Below, in pieces: positions 40,023 through 47,784 of a stretch of DNA of 64,000 bases. The position numbers and the translations under genes were made by a program. Each line of letters opens with the position of its first letter. The stretch's first letter is position 1. The notes under the pieces were generated by a model. That model ran no database searches, had not been told where the DNA came from, and worked only from the letters and a program-made list of their open reading frames with translations. Origin of the DNA: Chloroflexi bacterium TSY (GTDB lineage Bacteria > Chloroflexota > Anaerolineae > Caldilineales > Caldilineaceae); the NCBI GenBank assembly GCA_019217005.1, contig JAHBNG010000029.1:62001-126000 (forward strand), read 5' to 3'.

Positions 40023-40097
40023 AACCTAATGAATTGTCAATTGCTGAATCGTTCAGCAGAGTTCTTGGAGTACTGTCGAGAAATAAATGGCTCTTTC

Positions 40098-40220
40098 GGA
40101 TCTCAGGGGTTGAGAAGAACGCCACCGGTTCAAACCGGTGTCTAGCAAAGGAAACCTGCTTAAGCGGGCTTGGGTTAGCAGACGTCGAATTCATTCGGCG
40201 GTGTCAACCCCCTGAGATCC
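40098..40220 (+). ncRNA. Cloverleaf-shaped structured RNA candidate
   Basis: An outer stem (GGATCTCAGGGGTTGA, 40098-40113, with TCAACCCCCTGAGATCC, 40204-40220, one bulge) encloses three hairpins: CACCGG/CCGGTG (40123-40140), CCTGC/GCGGG with a TTAA loop (about 40155-40168), and CGTCGAA/TTCGGCG (about 40183-40199). The two imperfect pairs are U-G wobbles on the plus strand but would be A-C mismatches on the minus strand, so the RNA reads forward. It has no poly-U tail and no long open frame. It lies 76 bp after the lipoprotein gene and 17 bp from the end of a recombinase-like gene; a folded recombination site is an alternative. Confidence 0.55.
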
Positions 40221-40236
40221 TGTTGAGCCAAATAAA

Positions 40237-41220
40237 TTACCGATTGGCTAATTGGTAGATTTTTTCTCGTGTCTCGCGCCAGGAGATCTTACTCAACCCC
40301 ATCTTCTGGCGTAAGCGTTCTTCTAGTTGGCCCATTCGATAATCACGGACAGCACATGTCCAGCGAAGCGTCTCGAATCCGACTTGTAATCGGGTGATAC
40401 CTGCCCGAGTCCCCACCTCATCTAAGACATATTCCAGGTTTCGCGGCGTGCATTCAAATAGATGGTTTTCCGGTTTATATTCCTCAAGATATTGATTGAA
40501 GGCCGGTACAATATTGGGATGCAATACGATGGTACGATTTTTGTGCGCATGACGTTCTTCGGGATAGCGAATGAAAACTTCCGGCGCTTGTTCATTGCTG
40601 ATGTCCAAGTCTGTGATCAAGAGACGCGCACATTCTGCCTTTTTGATGCCTGTCTGCGTTAAAAGACTGACCAGCATATAGGGCCGTGCATCTGGGTTAT
40701 TGCGATCCCAAAGATAATCTTGTGCGGCACGTTGCAATTTGGCGACTTCTCCATCTGTCAAGATCTTGGGCAACGGTGGGCGTGCAGGTTGTTGCACAAC
40801 TGGCTCTGCCGGATCGGTCCCGATCACACCAATGCCGTGAACCCAACTAAAGAACACTTTTAGAGTTGTAATGCGACGTGCCAGGGTCTTGGCACTACAG
40901 GGTTTGCCCCGTTCATGTTGCAACCACTCTAAGAACCCCTCTAAATGCTTGGTCATAATCTGGTGAAGGGGCGTTTCCGCCTGCATAAATTTGACGAATA
41001 TTTTCAGATCATTGCGGAAAGCTTTGATGGTATTTTCACTAAAGCCTTTGCGCACCATATATTCGTCAAATGTCTCGACTCCAGTGGCCAGAGAACTATC
41101 TGCACGCAACGGTGGCTTGGGGTCAAGCATTGTGTCTTTTTCAGCGGATTCTGTCTGTTCAGTGATGATAGGATCCGTTGCGTCTTCTACGTTTCTATCG
41201 GGTGTTTGAATCGTTTCCAT
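40237..41220 (-). CDS. Divergent tyrosine recombinase/integrase
   Basis: A protein of about 327 residues from the ATG at 41220 (a TTG at 41259 with an upstream GAGGG site is the alternative). It has a SAM-like N-terminal core-binding domain (FDEYMVRKGFSENTIKAFRN) and a phage-integrase-type catalytic domain. The active-site positions look altered: TGIKKAECARL has Lys where the first Arg is expected, and the usual H-x-L-R-H region reads FETLRWTCA. IYQLA near the end may hold the Tyr. It may bind DNA or recombine poorly rather than act as a normal XerC/D enzyme. Confidence 0.75.
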   Translation of the reverse strand: METIQTPDRNVEDATDPIITEQTESAEKDTMLDPKPPLRADSSLATGVETFDEYMVRKGFSENTIKAFRNDLKIFVKFMQAETPLHQIMTKHLEGFLEWLQHERGKPCSAKTLARRITTLKVFFSWVHGIGVIGTDPAEPVVQQPARPPLPKILTDGEVAKLQRAAQDYLWDRNNPDARPYMLVSLLTQTGIKKAECARLLITDLDISNEQAPEVFIRYPEERHAHKNRTIVLHPNIVPAFNQYLEEYKPENHLFECTPRNLEYVLDEVGTRAGITRLQVGFETLRWTCAVRDYRMGQLEERLRQKMGLSKISWRETREKIYQLANR

Positions 41221-41259
41221 GACACTCGTTTTCCAGATCTCATTCTCAATAGACCACAA

Positions 41260-41546
41260 TCATCTAATTCCCTCAACTTTGCTTAGAGCGTGTCTTGAGC
41301 CTTCAGTTCACTCGGGAGTCACACAATTACAGTCTCTCTATCTTCGGTTCAACATCAACTACTCTATTTCGTATAGCTACATATCGATCGGTTTAATGTA
41401 TGTGGCAATATCAAGATTGTCAACTCCACAATTTTCGCTCATTTCCCCAATGTGTGCAAACTGCTGCTTGTTTGCTAGAGGAAGTCTTTATTGCACACAT
41501 TTGTGATAGATGAGTCACGATCTTACCAACCGAAGATAGTATTGGT
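41260..41546. other. Intergenic stretch with an inverted repeat
   Basis: No gene seen. ATGTGTGCAAACTGCTGC near 41452 and TTGCACACATTTGTG near 41490 form an inverted pair like that inside the candidate RNA at 18861, possibly a further small repeat family. Confidence 0.4.
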
Positions 41547-41738
41547 GTTTGGGATCCACTCATCACAGCACCCGCAAACACGCCAACGCCTACACCCACA
41601 AACACACCGAATCCAACGCCTACACCCACGAACACACCAAATCCAGGGGTTCTTGCACCAAAGAGCTTGCCTGAAATGGAAGAACCAGACGCACCGCTGG
41701 ATCAAAAGCTATGGTTACCACTCATTTTAACGAACTGA
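41547..41738 (+). pseudogene. C-terminal remnant of a secreted protein
   Basis: One open frame reads TPTPTPTNTPNP twice, then VLAPKSLPEMEEPDAPLDQK and LWLPLILTN, then a stop. Pro/Thr linkers ending in a (Y/W)LPL(I/V) tail are typical of Chloroflexota surface proteins. No upstream domain or start codon remains, so this is the orphaned tail of a deleted gene. Confidence 0.6.
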
Positions 41739-41759
41739 CGTCGTAATCGAATAGCCGTG

Positions 41760-42545
41760 TCAGCGCAACCGCGCCCGAATCGCAACGCTAAGTTGTTCCA
41801 CCAGAACCACAATGAGGAGAACGACAACTGTTAGGGTGGCTACTTTATCATATTGGAAAGCGCGGATATAAAGTTGGATGTAGAAACCAATCCCCCCAGC
41901 CCCAACGAGGCCCAACACCAACGAATCACGGAAGTTAAGCTCGAAGCGAAAGAGCGTATCTCGGGCCAAATCAGGTGCCACTTGGGTCAATACGGCAAAG
42001 CGTACGCGTTGCCACCAAGTGGCACCAGCGCTGTCGAGGGCCTCAACCGGGCCACGACGGGCGTTTTCAAATGCCTCTGCATAAAATTTGCCCAACATGC
42101 CTGTTGAGTGAACCGCGACAGCCAATACACCGGGGAACGGCCCCAATCCGACAGTGCTGACAAAAACCAATGCCAACAGAATCATGGGGATGGCACGCAG
42201 AATACTCAATAGCCATCTAATCGGTTGATGCACCCAAGCTGGGGACAAATTCGTGGCGGCCAGTACACCTAAAAAGAAAGAGGCCGCGGCGCTTAACACT
42301 GTGCCCAGTAGGGCAATCTGTATCGTTTCCCCAGTGGCCTGGAGAACGGTTGTGGCGACCTCCATATCAGGCGGCATCATGCGGCTGAAAAAATCAGCCA
42401 TGCGCGGCAACCCGATGACAAGCTTACCAAAGGCGAAGTCAGAACCACGCCAAGCCCACGCGACTAGTGCGATAAAGAGCAGAATACCGCCTGTGCGCAG
42501 TAGGCTTTGGCGTAGCGAGGGACGTGGAAATTCTAGAGCTGTCAC
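41760..42545 (-). CDS. phnE: Phosphonate/phosphate ABC transporter permease
   Basis: A 261-residue inner-membrane permease with about six transmembrane segments and the PhnE signature ATWWQRVRFAVLTQVAPDL...RFELNFRDSLVLGLVGAGGIG, which includes the ATPase-contacting EAA loop. Its GTG start overlaps the TGA of the ATPase gene by four bases (GTGA), so the two are translated together. With the ATPase and binding protein upstream on the same strand it forms a complete importer for phosphonate, phosphite or a related anion. No C-P lyase genes are nearby. Confidence 0.9.
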   Translation of the reverse strand: MTALEFPRPSLRQSLLRTGGILLFIALVAWAWRGSDFAFGKLVIGLPRMADFFSRMMPPDMEVATTVLQATGETIQIALLGTVLSAAASFFLGVLAATNLSPAWVHQPIRWLLSILRAIPMILLALVFVSTVGLGPFPGVLAVAVHSTGMLGKFYAEAFENARRGPVEALDSAGATWWQRVRFAVLTQVAPDLARDTLFRFELNFRDSLVLGLVGAGGIGFYIQLYIRAFQYDKVATLTVVVLLIVVLVEQLSVAIRARLR

Positions 42546-43480
42546 GGTATGACTTGAACGAACGAGGAGGCAACGCGCCGTTGCTTGGTGGGCATTTGCC
42601 TGCCGATGGGTGCTCCGTCCGTGTTTGCTTCGCGACCATAGACGGCTTGAATTGCCGCGTCATTGAAGTGCGTTGACGGTTCATCGTAAACGATTCGACC
42701 GTTGCGCAAACCGATGATGCGGTCAGCATAGGATTGGGCCAGAAGAGGCTGGTGCAAACTCATAATCAGCGTTGCATTGTGATGCTGGCTCACATTCGAA
42801 AGCAGACCGAGTACATCATCCGCCAGGCCCGGGTCTAAATTGCTGACCGGTTCATCGGCCAAAATGATCTCCGCTTCTTGCGCCAAGACGCGCGCCACGC
42901 CGACACGTTGCTGTTGACCGCCACTCAATGTATCCACGCGCTGACTAGTCTGAGGCAACAGGTCGACTTCGGCAATGGCTTCCATCGCTGCCATCTTGTC
43001 CGCGGCAGAAAACCACCCCAAGAGACTCCAAAGAGGATTCACTCGTCCGAGTCTACCCCAAAGTACATTCTGAAAGACTGTTGATCGCTCAACCAAGTTA
43101 AAATCCTGAAACACGAACCCCACTCGTCGACGCATGGAGCGAATCCAGTAATCGCGATACTGTTGTGTAGAACCAAGATTCATCTGATTGCCAAGAATAT
43201 TCACTTGTCCAATGCTGGGCTGAACATAGCCATTTAGTAGCCGTAGTAGCGTCGTTTTGCCCGCACCACTGGGGCCAATCAGAGCAACGCGTTCCCCACG
43301 CGTAATCGTCAATTGCTCAACATCCAATACGAGAGGTTGATCGATCACATACTGCACTGCTACATCGCGTAACGTAATGACCGGATTGTCATTGGCTCTC
43401 GGCAGTAGAAAATCTACTCGCCCGTTCTGGGATTGCTTGAGTGGTTTATGTTGGTTTAATTGATTCGACACTGTATTCAC
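42542..43480 (-). CDS. phnC: Phosphonate/phosphate ABC transporter ATPase
   Basis: A 312-residue ATPase with Walker A GPSGAGKTTLL (about 73-83), the ABC signature LSGGQQQRVGVAR, Walker B IILADEPVSNLD and the H-loop MSLHQP. VGFVFQDFNLVERSTVFQNVLWGRLG is typical of the PhnC group. The first 40 residues and a 30-residue tail extend beyond the core. The GTG start at 43480 follows AAAGAG. A strong hairpin lies between it and phnD. Confidence 0.92.
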   Translation of the reverse strand: MNTVSNQLNQHKPLKQSQNGRVDFLLPRANDNPVITLRDVAVQYVIDQPLVLDVEQLTITRGERVALIGPSGAGKTTLLRLLNGYVQPSIGQVNILGNQMNLGSTQQYRDYWIRSMRRRVGFVFQDFNLVERSTVFQNVLWGRLGRVNPLWSLLGWFSAADKMAAMEAIAEVDLLPQTSQRVDTLSGGQQQRVGVARVLAQEAEIILADEPVSNLDPGLADDVLGLLSNVSQHHNATLIMSLHQPLLAQSYADRIIGLRNGRIVYDEPSTHFNDAAIQAVYGREANTDGAPIGRQMPTKQRRVASSFVQVIP

Positions 43481-43494
43481 GTCTCTTTATTTAG

Positions 43495-43594
43495 GCTTTT
43501 CCAACAATTAAAATCCCTAATTTGATCTGGAAAAGCTCAAGCCATTCCAGAGAAATCGACTTGGCAAATCAGGGATTTATTTCTCTGGAATGGC
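43495..43594 (-). promoter_or_regulatory. Paired hairpins between phnD and phnC
   Basis: GCTTTTCCA (43495-43503) pairs with TGGAAAAGC (43528-43536), and a perfect 16-bp stem joins GCCATTCCAGAGAAAT (43541-43556) to its complement at 43579-43594. The loops also pair with each other (AAATCCCTAATTTG / CAAATCAGGGATT), so alternative folds exist. In the transcript this would shield phnD mRNA or partly stop readthrough, giving more binding protein than ATPase. Confidence 0.6.
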
Positions 43595-43609
43595 CTCAAT
43601 TCGGAGTCC

Positions 43610-44524
43610 TTATTCAATGAACCCATAAAGTCGAGCTACTTCTTCAACTGAGGTGTAGTCCTCATGTGTTGCTTCCACATACCCATCCGGGCTGTAGACA
43701 TATTTTAAGAGATGCTGATAGTCTGGTTCGTTCAGCTTGAGCATCACCTGTTTGAACGCCTCGGCGCGGCCAGGATCTAGACCATTGCGTACAAGAACAA
43801 CATGCGAGGGAATCGGGTCGGACTCAGCGATCCAGGTAAGTTCTTCGAGTTGATCAGGCGCCACCAGCAACTCAGCGTATTGGCTGGCACCCGCGGCATC
43901 AACAAACCCGTTGATAACAGCCTGGAGGGATTGCTGATAGCCACCAGCAAAATAGACCGTATCGAAAAAATTCTGTGGATCTTCACCTCTTGCCAGGAGT
44001 CCTGCTTGGACAAATTCATCCAGCGGATAGAGGTAGCCTGATTCTGAAATGGGATCAGCAAAGGCAATACTCTTGTCTCTCAAATTTTCTAAGGTTTCGA
44101 TGCCGCTGTCTTTGCGAACAAAGATGCGGCCGGTGTAGACTGGGCTGCCGCGATAGACTTCCGCCAGGATAACCTCGGCTCCTGTTTGATCATGTGCCAA
44201 CACATAGGGCAGCGCTCCCATAAATGAAATATCAGCATCTCCATTGCGCAATGCCTCAACCGCCGCCGCATGATCTTGCGTGACAAATCCCTCCACAGAA
44301 AGAGCCAGTTCCTCTGAAAGATAGGCTGTGATCTGGTCAATATCGCCCAGAAGTTTTTCAGGATTTTCCTGGGGAATAAAGGCCAACACCAATGCATCTC
44401 CATCGCCAGATGCTACCGATTCATCTGCGGCTGGTGCCGTCATATCATTTGACTGAACTGGAACACAAGCCGCAACAGCGATTACAAACAGCAGCATAAC
44501 CAAAAAGTATGTTGTCTGTTTCAT
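43610..44524 (-). CDS. phnD: Phosphonate/phosphate-binding lipoprotein
   Basis: A 304-residue binding protein with a lipoprotein signal (LLFVIAVAAC, lipobox Cys at about residue 20). The PhnD-like core is recognisable: LVLAFIPQENPEKL, the ligand-loop region DADISFMGALPYVLAHDQTG, and SIAFADPISESGYLYPLDEF. It captures the anion outside the cell and passes it to the permease and ATPase encoded downstream. An AAAGGAGCG site precedes the ATG. An ~82-bp inverted-repeat element lies 26 bp upstream, where its promoter should be. Confidence 0.9.
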   Translation of the reverse strand: MKQTTYFLVMLLFVIAVAACVPVQSNDMTAPAADESVASGDGDALVLAFIPQENPEKLLGDIDQITAYLSEELALSVEGFVTQDHAAAVEALRNGDADISFMGALPYVLAHDQTGAEVILAEVYRGSPVYTGRIFVRKDSGIETLENLRDKSIAFADPISESGYLYPLDEFVQAGLLARGEDPQNFFDTVYFAGGYQQSLQAVINGFVDAAGASQYAELLVAPDQLEELTWIAESDPIPSHVVLVRNGLDPGRAEAFKQVMLKLNEPDYQHLLKYVYSPDGYVEATHEDYTSVEEVARLYGFIE

Positions 44525-44550
44525 GAGTTTCGCTCCTTTTTATGCCTTAT

Positions 44551-44632
44551 AGTGACGCCACTTAAACTTCGGACAATAGGTTCGTTTTTTTCCCGAGGGA
44601 CAATTGTCCGAAGTTTAAATAATGTGGCTATT
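44551..44632. repeat. ~82-bp inverted-repeat element, intact copy
   Basis: AGTGACGCCACTTAAACTTC begins one end; the other has TTGTCCGAAGTTTAAATAAT and GTGGCTATT. TTTAAACTTCGGACAAT-type arms make a strong hairpin. It lies directly upstream of phnD. Related copies are at 29482-29782 and 54129-54208, with a fragment at 47556-47581. Confidence 0.75.
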
Positions 44633-44633
44633 A

Positions 44634-44812
44634 GCGCTTATCCGAAACGTTCTGCGAAGATACATTCGAGCGTCCCACAAAGTGTGTAAATGAAGCAAGC
44701 GCTCTGATTAAGTAGTCTCCATTTACGTGCTTCCGGACACACTATCGCGCATTTCTCACTCGAGAAGTTGCTCGGACTCACAAACATTTTGCGGATAGGT
44801 TTTTATTACTTA
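44634..44812. repeat. ~85-bp repeat interrupted by a ~79-bp element
   Basis: The arms of the ~85-bp repeat (CGCTTATCCGAAACGTTCTG, from 44634; CTCGAGAAGTTGCTCGGACT, to about 44812) are split by a ~79-bp palindromic element at 44668-44744. The repeat ends across the stop codon of the peroxidase gene, so its TAA may come from the repeat. Confidence 0.7.
44668..44744. repeat. ~79-bp palindromic element, copy C (nested)
   Basis: GAGCGTCCCACAAAGTGTGT to GGACACACTA. More diverged than the other copies. It sits inside an ~85-bp repeat, so it arrived later than that repeat. Confidence 0.7.
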
Positions 44813-46957
44813 AAGCTTGACCCATATTCCTCTGCCAGTACCTTGTATTCTTCATTTAGATCGGCAGCCAGATCCCAATTCTCATCTTCAATGGCCATCT
44901 TGATTTCGTCTAGCTTATCGGCGATCTCGTAAACTCGTGGAATGATAGAGCGGTTCGTCGCAGCGCTGGCATCAAGACGTAGATCGGGCTCCACTGTTTC
45001 GATTAGCAAGATAGCATGATAGCTATCCTGAGCAGGAATGAGTGTATCCAAGGTACTCAGGAAAGTCGAAAGTTCTGCCCAGTTAAGTGCAAAGATGGTG
45101 TTTTCCTCGTCAAAGAGTTCCCAGGGATCGTCGGCGCCACCCACTGCTTCTAGATAGGCCGTTAGATCGGCTCTGTCTTGTGTAGACAGCCCCAGATCAA
45201 AGTTGCTGTCAAACCAATCTACAACATCAGCTAAAGTGGCCAAGGAACCATCGTGCATATAGGGTGCGGTGTAGGCGACGTTGATCAACGTGGGAGTATC
45301 GAATGCGCTGTCACGGGCAAATTCGCTGGCAGGGTTGCCCGAACCAATATCGTGGGGAAGACGGTCAATGAAATTTGCACTGGGAATATGACAGGTGCTA
45401 CATGACCGGTCGCCCATGCCCTCAAATGATGTGTTGAAGAGTACTTCCCCACGCAGAGCTGCCTCGGACGCATTTTCGTTGAGGGTCCCATCCTTGTTGA
45501 GCAATGAGTTAGGCTGCCAGTCAAACTCGAGCATGTAAGCCACCAACGCATCCAGCATGAAGGGCGATGGCTCCTCACCGGCAAACTCGTTGACAATCAC
45601 GTTGCGGACGAAGCCACGCAGACTACCAAAGCGACCGTCGCGTCCATAAGGACCGGTGAAGCGAATTGCACGCAAGGTGGGAATGTCGAGTGAATCACTA
45701 CGTTGGTCGTTAAAGATCGGGTTAAAGAAACCGCCATCTACATCGGCTGCGCCGGGTTGATGGCTCACACCAGGAATGAAGAAGTCTTTGTTGATATCGC
45801 TGCGGTTGTGACAGGTGGAGCAAGCAATCCCCATACTACGTGCGGGCTCGCCAAAGATGCTCGGGGAATCGAACAGCATATCGCCATAGGCCACCAGCGG
45901 CAAGTCCGTCTCCTCAAATCCACGCTCCTCAAAATTGAGAGCGAGCAGCGGCAAGGGATCCTGGTTATTGATGTTGGAACCGGGGGGTAGCCAAGGGGCA
46001 ATCGTGATCGCGTCGGCCAACTTTGTGGCTGGTATCGGAGCCAAGCTGGTTGGCACGCTCTCTCCGTCGACTTCAAAGTTGTCGATGAGATAGGACTCGA
46101 TCACCTGACGTGCCGCGTTAAATTTATCTGGATCGGCTGCTTGACCACCTATACCAGATATCCCGGCATGACCCACGTTGCTGGAAAGGGTCAGCCAAGC
46201 GAGCCCCAATTGTTTGGCGGCATCTGGATCAGTTTGGGAAATAAAGGTCAAAAAGGCACGATAGATACGCTGCGCCTGCTGAACGTCTTCCGTTGCTGCA
46301 CCGGGTTGTGTCAACTTGGTCTCAGCTTCGCGCAGATAATGGCGGGTTAGCTGAGAAACAGCCCGCGTTGAAACAAAATAGAGCGCCGCTTTGTCCTCAT
46401 TGTCGATAGCGGTCTGAATTGCAGCAGTATGATCAATGCCTTCAATTTCGGCTGCGGGTTCAAACGCCTGATAGGCCGAGTCAAGCAACCCTGCAAATTC
46501 TGGCTCACTAACCGTCTTATATTCCTTGTCAATTCGATCCCAGTTTGTGGGTTTCAAATTTGCATGGAATAGACTCAGTAGATCCAAATTTCAGGTTTTG
46601 AGAGAGAATTCTGGCTAAACAGTTGACATAAATACAAATTTGCCGGTCGATATCTAGTTTTTGCGTTAGATTTGGGCGATTTTCAGATATGAAATAGGTT
46701 GTTTTCTGTAACCGAAATCTGAATAAATGACTCCAAAATCCCTGCAATCTCGACTGAAAATAGCCAAAAACGCCAAATTTGGATCTACTGAGCCTACGCA
46801 AATAAGCAGCTGGGGCCGGATGCCAAGGTTCTTCTGGAACAATATGTGCCTGGCTAGATACAGGTATCAATAGGATAGGCAACAACAACAAGACGAATAA
46901 CCAATGTCGTTTCTGTGACCAAGATTCTAACTTTATCCATCGTTTCTCATTCATCAT
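44806..46957 (-). pseudogene. Di-haem cytochrome c peroxidase (MauG family), split by a 215-bp element
   Basis: The gene starts at 46957 with a signal peptide (HWLFVLLLLPILLIPVSSQA) and is cut after PAAYLRR by the 215-bp element. The remaining part carries two haem-binding motifs, CSTCH (about 45810-45825 and 45390-45405), with the peroxidase-typical GPYGRDGRFGSLRGFV and MHDGSLATLADVVDWFD. Removing the element and one 5-bp flank restores PAAYLRRLFHANLKPTNW in one frame. As it stands the signal peptide is separated from the haem domain by a frameshift. Translation could restart at a TTG within the element, but that product would lack the export signal and so could not get its haems. An intact gene would encode a periplasmic H2O2-reducing or MauG-like enzyme. 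Confidence 0.88.
46576..46790 (-). mobile_element. 215-bp miniature inverted-repeat element, copy 3
   Basis: Perfect CAGTAGATCCAAATTT-type ends, 215 bp, about one base different from the other copies. Flanks AGACT and AGCCT are a 5-bp duplication with one change. It lies in the peroxidase gene just after the signal-peptide region. Confidence 0.92.
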
Positions 46958-47784
46958 ATCAACTCTCCTTTGACTATAGTTCCCCAGAAATGTTTTGTCC
47001 CGTCTCAGCCTTGAGAGACGTGGTACAAAATTTGTCTCGTGCTCCTTCCTGTCTTAATTTTCGGATCATCTCCTATTGCTGAATCCGAACTTTTCGTGTG
47101 GATAATGCACTAGTACATCTTTCAGTAAATAGCACAGCAGTTTATTGCGTTGACTACCTCTGAGAAACAGCTTGGAAAACCTGTTGCGAACTTCTGCTGG
47201 CATTTACTAGATAGGTATATTGGGGTTGTGTCTGGATAATCTCAGTAACATAGTGAAGCAACGATATGGTACTCTTTATCACTTTTAAGAGTGAGCAATC
47301 CATCAGAGGGGATGGTGTCAATATTTTTTATTGCGACCTATTGGAATAATTTCTGAAAAGCAACTATAGGATTTACGTCATCCAACACATAATTTAGTCT
47401 AAGCTAAATCATATGTTATTTTAGTGCTATTGTCAAATTAGTGAACACTGATCTGAAAAGTACTGTGACGATGCATTCTCACCCGCTTTTCGGATAGGTT
47501 CTTATTCCGTATTCTTATCAGGTCGTGGGGAATAAAGCTTTTGTCGGTCGCATGGAGACACTACTTAAACTTCGGACACTAGAATCAGTAGACTGCAATC
47601 GTTAGATTCTTCACTTCGTTCGACAATGACACGATTGTTGTCTGCCCTGAAAAAAAGGGCAGCAAGAGAAGAGAGAGAGGGGTTAAAGGCCGCGTTGAAT
47701 AAGAAGCGGGTCCAAGTTGACCCGCCAGAGTGGGTGGCGTCGTTGCCTGTGCCCAACGCAAATCAGTTGTAGTGAGCACCGTAC
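46958..47784. other. Gene-free spacer with repeat fragments
   Basis: No supported gene. The spacer holds a shortened ~85-bp repeat (47444-47508, ends CTGAAAAGTACTGTGACGAT and TTTTCGGATAGGTTCTTATT), one arm of the ~82-bp element (47556-47581, CTTAAACTTCGGACACTAG), and a small hairpin TGCCCT...AGGGCA (about 47642-47660). CGTCTC/GAGACG near 47005 makes another hairpin. It looks like a landing zone for small elements next to IS110. Confidence 0.55.

Noticed and set aside
40098..40220. tRNA gene
   Set aside because: A T-arm-like GGTTCAAACC and a cloverleaf outline are present, but the outer stem is 16 bp, no anticodon arm of the right size exists and there is no CCA-compatible 3' end.
46795..46957. 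Separate small secreted protein gene upstream of the peroxidase
   Set aside because: Removing the 215-bp element joins it in frame to the peroxidase, so it is that gene's signal-peptide region.
47565..47779. Small protein genes on the minus strand
   Set aside because: Two overlapping frames of low complexity beside repeat fragments, with no ribosome-binding site or family signature.
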